Shown: positions 9,072 to 18,878, numbered from the stretch's first letter. The stretch is 35,954 bases of DNA from an uncultured Clostridia bacterium (GCA_947176425.1 CAMWQV010000002.1:1-35954); one strand, 5' to 3'. Notes: generated by a model not told the origin, from the sequence alone. Numbers and translations are program-made.

Positions 9072-11220
9072 ACGCGGACATGGGGCGGCGCAAAATTTCA
9101 CGGGTTGGAATGCCAGTGTTATGGTCCCCCGGTACACCTCCCCGCCGGAGCGGAACACACAGGAATGGTTCCGTATGTTTGGGCAGAACCCCCGCCTGGC
9201 CGTGGTGGACCGGATTGCCTCCGACCTGTCCACCTGCGCCGGTAAGCTGTTCCGAATTGACCCCAAGACGGGTGAGGAGTCAGAAGTCCAGGAACACCCC
9301 TTCCTGGATTTTTGGGCCAGTCCCAATCCGCTGTATGAGATGACCTCCGCAGCGTGCTGGCGGTTGCAGCAAATCTATTTGGATCTGAAGGGCGAGGGGT
9401 ATTTCCTCTACGAGTTCGACGCTCTGGGCCGTCCGGCGGAGCTGTGGCCGTTGCCCTCCAGTTGGGTGCAGCAGACGCCGTATCTGGGCCACCCGTTCTA
9501 TGAGATCAAGACTACCGGCGGATTAATCCGCCAGATCCCGGTGGATGACATGTTCTGCATGAAGGACCTGAACCCCCTTGACCCCTACAAGCGGGGGCTC
9601 GGTGCGGCGGAGGCCCTGGCGGACGAGATAGACATCGACGAGTACGCTGCCAAGTTCCAAAAGCGGTTTTTCCTCAATGACGCTACGCCTGCCACCATTA
9701 TCACTATGCCAGGCTCTAAGCGTGAGCAGCGGATGCGTTTTCTGTCAGAGTGGGCGCAAGCGTTCCGGGGCTCATATAACAGCCATGGCGTTGCCGCGGT
9801 GGACGGGGAGATTACAGTCAACAAGCTGGCGGAGAACATGAAGGACATGGACATGATCCAGGGCCGGGAGTTCATCCGCAACGCAGTCTTGGAGCACTTT
9901 GGTGTGCCCCGCGAGATCATGGGCATTACCGAGAGCTCCAACCGAGCCACCAGCGAGGCAGCACAGTACATCTATGCTAGCAACGTCATCATGCCCCGCC
10001 TGCGCAAGCGGGAGGACGCGATCAACACCCAGCTCCTACCCCTGTTTGGTCCCGGCTTGATCTGGCGGTTCGATGATATCGTCCCACGGTCCCAAGAGTT
10101 CGACAAGGCCAAGGCCCTGGACGGCTGGAACGCCGGACTGCTGACCCGTAACGAGTCGCGGGAGCTGCTGGGTATGCCGCCCTGCGAAACGGGCGGCGAT
10201 ATCTTCAAGGTGACAATCTCCGACGTGTTTGTCCACAGTGATGAAGACCCGGCGGAGGTAACATCCGCCTTGATGTCCGGCCCGGACATGGGTATGGACT
10301 TCGACCTGGACGATGAGGGCGGCGCGGACGGTGAGATCACCATTGAGGACAGCGGCAAGGGGAGCGCCGGGCCGCAGGAGCATAAGGTCCGTGCCTCAGA
10401 TGTGGCCCGCCTGATGGAGACCGCCCAGCGGGCCCAGGGGGCCAAGTTCGAGGTGGCCACCACGAAGTATTTTCGTGACCAGCACAAAGCTCTGGCGAAC
10501 AGCCTGGGCGGTCAAGACAAGGCCGTTTTGACCGTGTGGGACCCCATTCTGCCCTACATCGGAGAAAACTATGTCGCCGACCCAGACGCATGGGCCGAAC
10601 TGGGCGAGGCAGGGCAAAAGGCGCTTGTGGACAGCTTTGTGGTGGGCCTGCTCAACTGGCCGTCTGAGCAGGCTGTATTGGAGAGCGTGTTCAAACCGCT
10701 GTGGAAGCAGACCTATAACGCGGGGACGGCGGTGGCCAAGAAGGTCTATGCCATCCGAGGCGTGGACAGGCCGGAGCTGATCAGCCCCGCCAAGCTGCGG
10801 GGTGCTCAGCGTGTCACCCGCGTCACCCAGACCACCAAGGACAGTATCCGGGACACAGTAGTCCGCTGTCTGGAGCAGGGCACCAGCCGGGAGGATATGG
10901 CCGCAGAGATCTTGCAGGAGCATGAGATCGCCACCAAGACCAGGGCGCGGCTGATCGCCGACCAGGAGAGCGCTATGTGCCTGGAGCAGGGCCACTACGA
11001 CATGATGAAGACCAGCGGGGCGCGGTGGAAGGTGTGGCACCACCGGGCGCAGAAAAACCCCAGGGATGGCAGGGACGGCGGCCCCAATCATATGGCTATG
11101 GAGGGGGAACGGGTACCCATTGACGGCAAGTTCAGCAACGGCCTCCGTTTCCCCTGCGACCCCGATGGCCCTGCGGTGGAGACAATCAAGTGCAGGTGTT
11201 ATCTGACCTATGAGAGATAG
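9043..11220 (+). CDS. Portal protein fused to C-terminal MuF/SPP1-gp7-like head morphogenesis domain
   Basis: N-terminus HK97-type portal ('RIASDLSTCAGKLFRID...', 'FGVPREIMGITESSNRATSEAAQYIYASNVIMPRL'); C-terminus 'RARLIADQESAMCLEQGHYDMMKTSGARWKVWHHRAQKNPRDGRDGGPNHMAMEGERVPIDGKF...CRCYLTYE'. Confidence 0.9.
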   Translation: MSFIDRLFGRRGHGAAQNFTGWNASVMVPRYTSPPERNTQEWFRMFGQNPRLAVVDRIASDLSTCAGKLFRIDPKTGEESEVQEHPFLDFWASPNPLYEMTSAACWRLQQIYLDLKGEGYFLYEFDALGRPAELWPLPSSWVQQTPYLGHPFYEIKTTGGLIRQIPVDDMFCMKDLNPLDPYKRGLGAAEALADEIDIDEYAAKFQKRFFLNDATPATIITMPGSKREQRMRFLSEWAQAFRGSYNSHGVAAVDGEITVNKLAENMKDMDMIQGREFIRNAVLEHFGVPREIMGITESSNRATSEAAQYIYASNVIMPRLRKREDAINTQLLPLFGPGLIWRFDDIVPRSQEFDKAKALDGWNAGLLTRNESRELLGMPPCETGGDIFKVTISDVFVHSDEDPAEVTSALMSGPDMGMDFDLDDEGGADGEITIEDSGKGSAGPQEHKVRASDVARLMETAQRAQGAKFEVATTKYFRDQHKALANSLGGQDKAVLTVWDPILPYIGENYVADPDAWAELGEAGQKALVDSFVVGLLNWPSEQAVLESVFKPLWKQTYNAGTAVAKKVYAIRGVDRPELISPAKLRGAQRVTRVTQTTKDSIRDTVVRCLEQGTSREDMAAEILQEHEIATKTRARLIADQESAMCLEQGHYDMMKTSGARWKVWHHRAQKNPRDGRDGGPNHMAMEGERVPIDGKFSNGLRFPCDPDGPAVETIKCRCYLTYER

Positions 11221-11232
11221 GAGGAATTTGAT

Positions 11233-12000
11233 ATGAGCGGGAAAGCGAACAGCCAGCGGGCGTCCCCCAAGTGGGAGCGGAAAACCATCGAATTTGAGCT
11301 TGAGAATTACAACGAGGCCGAGGGTATCTTCTCTGGCTACGGTGCTGTGTTCTCTAATGTGGACAGCGGCGGCGACATCATCGAGCCGGGCGCATTCACC
11401 AAGACCATCGCGGAGAACGCGGACCGGGTGAAGATACTCTCCGGCCACAACGAGGGCCTGTTGCCAATTGGTAAGCCGCTGGAGCTGAGGGAGGACGCAA
11501 AGGGACTGTTCCTCAAGGCTAAGATCAGCGACACCGCCTTGGGGCGGGACGTGAAGACTTTGATTGGTGACGGCGTTCTGTGTGAGCTGTCTATCGGCTA
11601 TGACCCTGTGGTCTTTGATTACGACGCGGACGGTATCCGGCACTTGAAAGAGGTTAAGCTGTGGGAAATCAGCGTGGTGACATGGGCCATGAACGAGGAG
11701 GCAGTCATTACTGATTTTAAGGCCAGTGACCTGTCCGCTCAGTTTGAGGCCCAGCTGAAGGCTGAGTTGGAGCAGGACATGGCGGAGATCAAGGCCGGGC
11801 GCAAGATCAGTGCCGCCCGCATGCGTACCATCAAGGACGCCAGCGCCACTATGAAGACGGCGGTCAAGCTGCTAGACGCCATCATCCGCGAGGCTGAGGA
11901 CGGTGTAAAAAGGGCCGCGCCGGTGGGGGCGGTAAAAAGGGCGCCTCCTAGAGGGCAGCCCGCAGGACAGGCAAAGCAGACCGTAGAAATCTTATTTTGA
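11233..12000 (+). CDS. HK97-family prohead protease
   Basis: 'FSGYGAVFSNVDSGGDIIEPGAFTKTIAE', 'ILSGHN', 'CELSIGYDPV', 'KLWEISVVTWAMNEEAVI'. Confidence 0.93.
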   Translation: MSGKANSQRASPKWERKTIEFELENYNEAEGIFSGYGAVFSNVDSGGDIIEPGAFTKTIAENADRVKILSGHNEGLLPIGKPLELREDAKGLFLKAKISDTALGRDVKTLIGDGVLCELSIGYDPVVFDYDADGIRHLKEVKLWEISVVTWAMNEEAVITDFKASDLSAQFEAQLKAELEQDMAEIKAGRKISAARMRTIKDASATMKTAVKLLDAIIREAEDGVKRAAPVGAVKRAPPRGQPAGQAKQTVEILF

Positions 12001-12015
12001 AATGGAGGAAAAGTT

Positions 12016-13623
12016 ATGCGTAAGAACAGAAAGAAGAACCCTGCAAATGCTCCCGGCTCCGGCAAGTCCATGAAAATGGGCACCGATGAGCTGAAGGACC
12101 TCATCAAGTCCGCTGTCAAGGAGGCTATGGGCGGTGAGGACGATGGCCTGGAGGGCAGCGCCCCCCTGGAGGGTGTGACCACCGACGATGTCATGGCGAT
12201 TATCGAGCAGGCGGTGGAGGCCGTCGGTGAGAAACACAAGTCCCGCAAGGAGGCGGGTGAGGAGGATGTCGGCGAGATCACCGCAGAGGAGATCGTTCAG
12301 GAGGCCGCTGCCATGCTGGAGGAACTGGCCACCGCCGAAGAGGGCATGAGCGACGATGACGCTGATCCCGAGGGCAAAGAAGATCCTGACGCTGATCCCG
12401 AGGGTAAGGAGGGCGAGGAAGAGGACGAGGCCAAGCGCCGGAAGTCCGCCCCCGCTGGCCAGCGTCAGGTGAAGCGTGCCGCCCGGGCCGTCCAGCGCAA
12501 GTACGCCGATGTGTTCCTGGGCGGCAGCTCTGGCGTTGCTTCCAGGAAGCAGCAGAAGAAAATCCCGCCCATGGTGCAGCTGGCCCGCGCCATCAAGTGC
12601 CTGGACGTGTTCGGACGGAACGACCCGGAGCGGGCGGCGTTCTACGCCAGAAAGCACTACGATGACACCGAGATGGAGCGGGAGTTCAAGGCCCTCAGCG
12701 CCACCAACCCCGTGAACGGCGGTTTCCTCATCCCTGAGGTGTACACCGATGACATCATTGAACTGCTATACAGCAAGACCGTCATCAAGGAACTGGGTGC
12801 CCGCACCATTCCTCTGGAAACCGGTAACCTCAACATTCCCCGCATGACCTCCGGCACCCGTGCTCGGTGGGGCGGTGAGGCGCGCAAGATCGCCACTACG
12901 CAGCCCACCTTCGGCAATCTGCGTCTGAGTGCCAAGCGGCTGGAGGCTATCGTGCCTCAGACCCGTGAGCTGATCATGTCCACCAAGTACAGTGCCGATG
13001 AGATTTTCGCCGCCGACCTCTCCCGCCGCATGGAGCTGGGCCTTGACTGGGGTGGCCTGTATGGAAAGGGTGGCGAGTTCCAGCCCGTTGGCATCGCCAA
13101 CACCAAGGGTATTGAGGTGATCGATGCCCTGAAGCTGACCTCTGATCTGGCGAGCGCTGATGGGCGAGTCACCGCCGACTTCCCGGTTTACGTCAAGTCC
13201 AAGGTCATGAGCAAGAATGTAGACGATCAGGCGCTGGGTTGGACGTTCAACAGTTTCATGGAGGGCTACCTCATGAACCTGAAAACCACGACCGGCGACT
13301 ACCTCTACCGGGACGAGATGAATCAGGGCAAGTTCCTGGGTATTCCCTACCGTGTCACCAACCAGATCCAGACGGAGGACGGACTGACGGATATGTTCTT
13401 CGGCAACTGGGCCGACCTGATGATCGGCGACCAGATGGGTCTGGAGACGTTCACTACCCTGGAGGGCAGCTGGACCGATGACGCTGGTGTTGTCCACAAC
13501 GCGTTCGAGGAGAACCTGACCGGTACCCGCGCACTCATGTACGACGACATTGGCGTGCGCCACGTGGAGAGCTTCGCCTACATCAAGAATGTCAGGGCGT
13601 ATGCTTCGAGGAAAGGAGCCTAA
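12016..13623 (+). CDS. HK97-fold major capsid protein with long acidic N-terminal delta/scaffold region
   Basis: 'SATNPVNGGFLIPEVYTDDIIELLYSKTVIKELGARTIPLETGNLNIPRMT', 'VPQTRELIMSTKYSADEIFAADLSRRMELGLDWGGLYG'. Confidence 0.92.
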   Translation: MRKNRKKNPANAPGSGKSMKMGTDELKDLIKSAVKEAMGGEDDGLEGSAPLEGVTTDDVMAIIEQAVEAVGEKHKSRKEAGEEDVGEITAEEIVQEAAAMLEELATAEEGMSDDDADPEGKEDPDADPEGKEGEEEDEAKRRKSAPAGQRQVKRAARAVQRKYADVFLGGSSGVASRKQQKKIPPMVQLARAIKCLDVFGRNDPERAAFYARKHYDDTEMEREFKALSATNPVNGGFLIPEVYTDDIIELLYSKTVIKELGARTIPLETGNLNIPRMTSGTRARWGGEARKIATTQPTFGNLRLSAKRLEAIVPQTRELIMSTKYSADEIFAADLSRRMELGLDWGGLYGKGGEFQPVGIANTKGIEVIDALKLTSDLASADGRVTADFPVYVKSKVMSKNVDDQALGWTFNSFMEGYLMNLKTTTGDYLYRDEMNQGKFLGIPYRVTNQIQTEDGLTDMFFGNWADLMIGDQMGLETFTTLEGSWTDDAGVVHNAFEENLTGTRALMYDDIGVRHVESFAYIKNVRAYASRKGA

Positions 13624-13628
13624 TCACA

Positions 13629-14057
13629 ATGAAAAGAGCACTTTTTGACACTGTGGCGGTCCTGCCCTTCACCAGTGGCAGCGTCACCGAGCGCATGGGC
13701 TTTGAGAGCGCCATCCTGTCCCTGACCATTGCTGCGGGCAAGACCGCGACGGTCAAGGTGGAGCACGCTGACACCGAGGACGGGCCTTTTGAGGCCGTGT
13801 CCGACACCCGCCTGTTTGTCGACAATCCGGTGGGTGAGGACGGCAGCGCGCTGGTTGAGAACAGCGCGGAGGCCGAAACCGTCGCCAACCTCAACATCGA
13901 CCTGATCGGCTGCAAGGAGTTTGTGAAGATCACCGCCACCGGTGGTGCCATCGCCGCCCTGGCCCTGGGCGACGCCACGGAACACCCCGTCAAAGCGGGC
14001 GAAATCGCGGTGACTGCGGGTGCGGCTAAGCCCGCTGGTACCGGGGGCAAGAGCTGA
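13629..14057 (+). CDS. Hypothetical head protein (possible capsid decoration)
   Basis: Position directly after capsid gene; beta-rich composition; function inferred from synteny only. Confidence 0.6.
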   Translation: MKRALFDTVAVLPFTSGSVTERMGFESAILSLTIAAGKTATVKVEHADTEDGPFEAVSDTRLFVDNPVGEDGSALVENSAEAETVANLNIDLIGCKEFVKITATGGAIAALALGDATEHPVKAGEIAVTAGAAKPAGTGGKS

Positions 14058-14824
14058 TGATCGGACCCTCTGAGAATAAGAAGACAGGTCCCAAGGAGGA
14101 CCTGGAGGGGAAAAACAGCGGGACGGCCTCGGAGGGCGATGAAGCCGCCGGGGTCCCCCTGGTTCCGCTGGAGCCCGCGATACCGAGGGAGATCGTGCCG
14201 CTGAAGGCAAACGCTCTCACCACCCTGGAGTCAGTCAAGGTGTTCATGGGGATCGACCTGAATGAGGCGGACCCCAAGCGGGACGCCGCTCTCTCCCAGC
14301 TCATCAACGCGGCCTCCGCCTGGCTGGAGACCACACTGGGCCGGAAACTGGGCCGCAATGACTACCGGGAGCGCCACACCGGCACCGGTACACAGCGGCT
14401 GGTGCTGGAGCAGTATCCCATCCGCGTCGTGTCCAGGGTCATGGACACAGACAGCGGTGCTGAAATCGACGGCTATGACTGGGACGACGAGGACGACATC
14501 GGCGTGGTTTACCGGGAAGACGGCTGGACCTATCAGGGTCACATCGGCGGACTGGCACGGGACTATGTAGCGCCTAGGCGGTATCTGATGGTGGAGTACA
14601 CGGCGGGCTACATCCTGCCCAAAGACGCCACCGAGGAGGAGCCGTCCGATTTCCCCGCTGATCTGGAAGCGCTGCTTTGGAACATGATCTCTCAGCAGTG
14701 GGCGATTATGGACAACGATGCTGCTGGACTGTCTGCATTCTCTATCTCAGATGTGTCCTGGACTTTCGACAAGGAGATCAGCGGGACATGGCAGTCAGTC
14801 ATATCCGCCTACAAGCGATGGTGA
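14057..14824 (+). CDS. Head-tail connector (gp6-like)
   Basis: 'LTTLESVKVFMGIDLNEADPKRDAALSQLINAASAWLETTLGRKL...YPIRVVSRV...LMVEYTAGY' typical of the gp6-like connector. Confidence 0.85.
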   Translation: MIGPSENKKTGPKEDLEGKNSGTASEGDEAAGVPLVPLEPAIPREIVPLKANALTTLESVKVFMGIDLNEADPKRDAALSQLINAASAWLETTLGRKLGRNDYRERHTGTGTQRLVLEQYPIRVVSRVMDTDSGAEIDGYDWDDEDDIGVVYREDGWTYQGHIGGLARDYVAPRRYLMVEYTAGYILPKDATEEEPSDFPADLEALLWNMISQQWAIMDNDAAGLSAFSISDVSWTFDKEISGTWQSVISAYKRW

Positions 14825-14825
14825 C

Positions 14826-15551
14826 ATGAGAATTCTGAGAGATACCCTCCGCCCGGAGCTGGCCCGTATCCAGCGGGAGCTGGCGGCGCTGAAAGAGCTG
14901 ACTGTCCACATCGGCATTATGGGCGACGAGGACAGCGATTTGCTGATGGTCGCCCGGGTGCAGGAGTATGGGGCGACGATAAGCGCGAAGACTGTCAAGA
15001 ATCTCGCCATCCCGCTGACCAAAGAAGCCAGAGACGCGGGCACTCCCAGGGCGTTCAACGACCTGCGCTATGTTCCGGGCAGTCAGCCGGGGGTTGGCTT
15101 CTTGGTCCGGGACCCGGAGCACGCCCAGAAGCCGCCTGAACCGCATGAGCCGGTGGAGCCCAAGCAGCGCAGGCCCAGACCGCAGCGCACCGCTGGAACG
15201 GAGGACCCCCGCCCCGACACCGAGCAGGAGTGGATGTTCATGCTGGTGAAAAGTGTGGACATCCCGGAGCGTAGCTTCATCCGCGCCAGCTATGACACGG
15301 GAAGGAGCACCCTGGGCGGCATTTGCAGGGACGCGGTGGACGGCATTGTCCGTGAGGGGTGGACAGCCCGGGAAGCCGCTGACTTCATCGGAAAATGGGC
15401 GTTGGAGATGACCCGGGACTACTTCAACACCAAGCTGACGCCGCCCAAGTCGGAGACCACCAAACTGACCAGCACCCAGGAGCAGCCGTTGTTTGATACA
15501 GGGCGGCTGTTCCGCAGTATCACCTACCGCGTAGAGGGAGGCAGCACATGA
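14826..15551 (+). CDS. Head-tail/virion morphogenesis (neck) protein
   Basis: 'LTVHIGIMGDEDSDLLMVARVQEYGATI' typical of gpG/HK97-gp10-like neck proteins; syntenic. Confidence 0.65.
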   Translation: MRILRDTLRPELARIQRELAALKELTVHIGIMGDEDSDLLMVARVQEYGATISAKTVKNLAIPLTKEARDAGTPRAFNDLRYVPGSQPGVGFLVRDPEHAQKPPEPHEPVEPKQRRPRPQRTAGTEDPRPDTEQEWMFMLVKSVDIPERSFIRASYDTGRSTLGGICRDAVDGIVREGWTAREAADFIGKWALEMTRDYFNTKLTPPKSETTKLTSTQEQPLFDTGRLFRSITYRVEGGST

Positions 15552-15916
15552 GGACATGGAGAGGGCCGAAGCTGCCCCGGAGCCTGCTGCATGACATGTA
15601 TGAGGTCCACACCGAAGGCGGCGGCTACAGCAGCGAGAACGGTGGACAGTGGAAGGCTGGCGAGACTGTAGAGACTAAATTTCAGGGCGTTGTGATGCCG
15701 CTGAATAATGAGGATTTACAGTATATCGACAGCGGCACCTACACCCTCAACTGCCAGAAGGTCTATACGAATGGCCACCAGCTGAGGGTGGGGGCCGAGT
15801 TTCGGGATGGCTATGACGGGCAGACCTACACCGTCAAACAGGAGTTGACCCACGGGCCTGTCCACCCCATGAAGCGCTACATGGTGGAGAAGAAAGGGGG
15901 CAGCAGTGCCAAATGA
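15548..15916 (+). CDS. Putative head-tail joining protein
   Basis: Overlapping start/stop within connector block; no firm motif. Confidence 0.5.
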   Translation: MRTWRGPKLPRSLLHDMYEVHTEGGGYSSENGGQWKAGETVETKFQGVVMPLNNEDLQYIDSGTYTLNCQKVYTNGHQLRVGAEFRDGYDGQTYTVKQELTHGPVHPMKRYMVEKKGGSSAK

Positions 15917-16440
15917 CACCTGTGCAATTGAGAAATGAAATCGTGAAGCTCCTATGGGCATATCTGGGGATCCCGGTTATCATGTCCAACCAGGTCCAGC
16001 CGGAGGCGGAGCTGCCCTTTTGTATCTATTCTGTGATTTCATCCTACTCTGGCACCGGGGAGCTGGGCGACATCACCAGCCGCCCCGCCGAGGTTGAAGG
16101 TGAGGTGCTGGAGAGCCGTATGGAGATGCCCTCCGCCACCCTGTCGTTTACCGTATGCAGCGAAAACCGCATAGGTGAGAACGGGGAGGAGATCAGCGGT
16201 GCCGATGAGGCGGAGGAGCTGGCGGACAAGGCGGTAGGCTTTTTCAAGCAGACCGGCTATGACGATTTTGCCCGCCTGGGTATCTGCATCGTGGATGTAA
16301 GCGATGTCCAGGACCGGACAGTTCTGATTGTGGACGAGGCTGCCCGGCGCAAGGGCTTTGATGTCCGCATCCGGTACACCCGCACGGATACCCGTCAAAT
16401 CAGTACCGTAAAGCACGCGACTATGACCGAAAAGGAGTGA
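15913..16440 (+). CDS. Phage neck/tail terminator protein (gp12-like)
   Basis: 'MTPVQLRNEIVKLLWAYLGIPVIMSNQVQPEAELPFCIYSVIS' typical; precedes sheath. Confidence 0.75.
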   Translation: MTPVQLRNEIVKLLWAYLGIPVIMSNQVQPEAELPFCIYSVISSYSGTGELGDITSRPAEVEGEVLESRMEMPSATLSFTVCSENRIGENGEEISGADEAEELADKAVGFFKQTGYDDFARLGICIVDVSDVQDRTVLIVDEAARRKGFDVRIRYTRTDTRQISTVKHATMTEKE

Positions 16441-17879
16441 ATCCAAATATGAGCAAAGACATTCAGGTCTATACCGCCATTGACGCCAAGGTCGCACCCG
16501 CGGAGCGTCTGGACATCTTGGTGCTGTCCACCGAGGGCAAGGCGGAGATGAAGACCTACAACGACCTGGATCTGATCAAGCAGGCGTTCTCCGGGAAGAA
16601 GGTCGCCAGCCTGATCGACCGGCTGTTCAACCAGGACCACACTTTGGCGGACACGCTGATCCGCAAGGTCCGCATTGCGGGCATTGACAACCCGCAGAAC
16701 ACGGGCGGCGAGCCGTCCACCCTCACTGCTGTATTCATCGGGGTGGGTACCGAGAAGCCCCTGGAACCCTCCACCACCTACTACGCCAAGTTGGGCGGCA
16801 AAGCTGTGATCCCCGTCAAGACAGGGAAGACCATTCCTGACTCGGACAACGCCTATGCGGCCCTGTTCAAGTCCGTGGCTTTCACGGCGGATGACGTGGA
16901 GTTTACCGCGAAGGTCAACAGCAACGGCGTGATCTTCACATCTACGACCAGGACGCCCATTTCCGGCTACGATGAGACAGTTGGTCTGTACGCCGATGAG
17001 AGCTGCATGGAGAGTATGGGCCTGACCGGGGCACAGCTGGTGGCGCAGAGCGGGCACGCTGATGTGACCCGCGCTGAAAACCTCGTCGCCGCCCTGGAGG
17101 CTTTGCGCGACATCGACGACGATTTCTACATCGTGCTCACCGATGTCACAGACGCGGACTGTGTGACCGCTCTGTGTGTCTGGGCTGAGAGCACCGAGCC
17201 CACCGAGGCTGCCTTGGGGGCCGGTGTGGAAGATCACCGGAAGTTCTACTTCGGCCAGACCAGTAACAAGGGGTATAGGAACACCCACGGGCGCAGCGCG
17301 GTGATCTACACTGACAAGCCTGTGACTGACTGGGCAGACGCCGCATGGGTGGGCTGTGTCGGTCCCTTCTGGCCGGAGAGCGTTACTTGGAAGTGGAAGG
17401 TGCCCGATGGTATCGCGCCGCCTGACCTGCGCGACAGTGAGCGCGACATCCTGGAGGAGAACCTGGTCAACTTCTTCACGGTGGAGTACAAGCACCAGTA
17501 CATCAAAAATGGGACCTGCGGCGATGGCAACTTCATTGATAACGTCCTGGGTGCGGACTACATCACCCACCAGATGAGGGAGAACCTCTACAATATTTTC
17601 CTGGCGAACCCCAAGATCGGCTACACCGACGCGGGCTTTGCTGTGGTGGCGTCCGGCGTGTATGCGGCGCTCAACCGCGCTACGGCGCTGCATATCATCG
17701 CCAAAGACCCGGAGAGCAATTCCGGCATCTACACCGTCACCATCCCCAAGCGTGCCGATGCCACCGATGAGCAGGCCAGGAACCGCACTATGCCCAATAT
17801 CGTCTGGGAGGCGCAGCTGGAGGGCGCGGTGCACAGTGCGAAGGTCCGGGGCACGCTGCGTGTCACGCTGAACCAGTAG
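16437..17879 (+). CDS. Contractile tail sheath protein (DUF3383-like)
   Basis: 'LDILVLSTEGKAEMKTYNDLDLIKQAF', 'DDDFYIVLTDVTDADCVTALCVWAE', C-terminal 'RTMPNIVWEAQLEGAVHSAKVRGTLRVTL'. Confidence 0.88.
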   Translation: MNPNMSKDIQVYTAIDAKVAPAERLDILVLSTEGKAEMKTYNDLDLIKQAFSGKKVASLIDRLFNQDHTLADTLIRKVRIAGIDNPQNTGGEPSTLTAVFIGVGTEKPLEPSTTYYAKLGGKAVIPVKTGKTIPDSDNAYAALFKSVAFTADDVEFTAKVNSNGVIFTSTTRTPISGYDETVGLYADESCMESMGLTGAQLVAQSGHADVTRAENLVAALEALRDIDDDFYIVLTDVTDADCVTALCVWAESTEPTEAALGAGVEDHRKFYFGQTSNKGYRNTHGRSAVIYTDKPVTDWADAAWVGCVGPFWPESVTWKWKVPDGIAPPDLRDSERDILEENLVNFFTVEYKHQYIKNGTCGDGNFIDNVLGADYITHQMRENLYNIFLANPKIGYTDAGFAVVASGVYAALNRATALHIIAKDPESNSGIYTVTIPKRADATDEQARNRTMPNIVWEAQLEGAVHSAKVRGTLRVTLNQ

Positions 17880-17893
17880 GGAGGTAAAAGATT

Positions 17894-18316
17894 ATGGCAA
17901 CCAACGCAAACGGCATTGAAGTCGCAACCTACGACCCCCGAAAGGTCAATCTGATCCTCAATGGCAAAATCATCACTGGCTTTTCCAGTGACGGTGTGAT
18001 CACCATCTCCAGGAACGAAGACATCGTGAGCACTACCGTCGGTGTCAAGGGGGACGTGGCCTACTCCGAGAACGCCAACGAGAGCGGCAACATCGCCTTT
18101 ACTCTGATGGATACGTCCAGCTCCCTGCCCTACGTCCGTGAGCTGGCGCTGAAGCGCCGGCCTGTGCAGATTACCATCACCAACGCCAACGACGTGGGCG
18201 CGGTTCAGGTGGCGGAGGAGGACTGCCGCGTCCTCAAGCCCGCTGATGCCAACGCCGGTAAGGAAGTGGGTGGGCAGCAGATCAACATCTTTGTTCCGTT
18301 CCTGAATTTCCGGTAA
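17894..18316 (+). CDS. Tail tube protein (DUF3277-like)
   Basis: 'YDPRKVNLILNGKIITGFSSDGVITISRNEDIVSTTVGVKGDVAYSENANESGNIAFTLMDTSSS'. Confidence 0.88.
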   Translation: MATNANGIEVATYDPRKVNLILNGKIITGFSSDGVITISRNEDIVSTTVGVKGDVAYSENANESGNIAFTLMDTSSSLPYVRELALKRRPVQITITNANDVGAVQVAEEDCRVLKPADANAGKEVGGQQINIFVPFLNFR

Positions 18317-18382
18317 GGTATGAAAATCTTGAACTGGCCCAAGCGGCCCAAAAGTTTAACCGAAAAGGGGTACAGAAAGTAT

Positions 18383-18652
18383 ATGGCTAAAACAAAGAAG
18401 ATCACCATCGGGGCGCAGGAGTTTGAGCTCCAGAGCGTTTCCCCGTCCTGGTACTACGATTTCAACGACGAGTGCGGCAACACCGGCGGCGGCAAGCGCA
18501 AGAGCGTCAAGTACATGGACGGGATGTTCCGCAACTGTGTCATCAGCCCGCCGGAGGTCAAGGCCGACGGCATGAAATACTTCGATGAGAAGGAGGACCT
18601 CCGCACGGCGGAGAAGCTGATCGCGGAGATTGAGACCTTTCTTAGAAGCTGA
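18383..18652 (+). CDS. Tail assembly chaperone, zero-frame product
   Basis: ATG at 18383; between tube and tape measure; overlapped at its 3' end by a +1-frame ORF. Confidence 0.75.
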   Translation: MAKTKKITIGAQEFELQSVSPSWYYDFNDECGNTGGGKRKSVKYMDGMFRNCVISPPEVKADGMKYFDEKEDLRTAEKLIAEIETFLRS

Positions 18653-18845
18653 GCAGTCTGTCCCGGAGGCACGGAGGCGGGCCAGGGCCAAGAAAGAGTT
18701 TTGGTGCATGGTCTGGTCCGGGAACGGCGTCACCTACACCGAAATGATGCGGATGGACCTGGCCGAATACCGCGAGGCGGTGGAGGCTAAGGTTCTCTAC
18801 ATCGACGTCTGGAGGCCGCAGGCGAAAAAGAGGGCAAATAGGTAG
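18621..18845 (+). CDS. Tail assembly chaperone, frameshifted extension (probable)
   Basis: +1-frame ORF (EAEQSVPEARRRARAKKEFWCMVWSGNGVTYTEMMRMDLAEYREAVEAKV...) open from just after the in-frame stop at 18618-18620; overlaps upstream ORF end by about 30 nt. Confidence 0.6.
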   Translation, partial: SRRLRPFLEAEQSVPEARRRARAKKEFWCMVWSGNGVTYTEMMRMDLAEYREAVEAKVLYIDVWRPQAKKRANR

Positions 18846-18878
18846 CCACTCGTTGTGTGTGGAAGGAGGTGGGGCGGA

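Noticed and set aside
8076-9326. 416-aa minus-strand ORF opposite TerL
   Set aside because: Antisense artefact; TerL on + strand is unambiguous.
10396-11643. 415-aa minus-strand ORF opposite portal/protease
   Set aside because: Antisense artefact spanning two confidently assigned genes.
14718-14825. N-terminal extension of the 14718-15551 ORF
   Set aside because: Overlaps the connector gene; ATG at 14826 right after the upstream stop is a better start.
16395-17834. 479-aa minus-strand ORF opposite the tail sheath gene
   Set aside because: Shadow ORF in GC-rich DNA; the + strand encodes a recognisable sheath protein with good synteny and SD.
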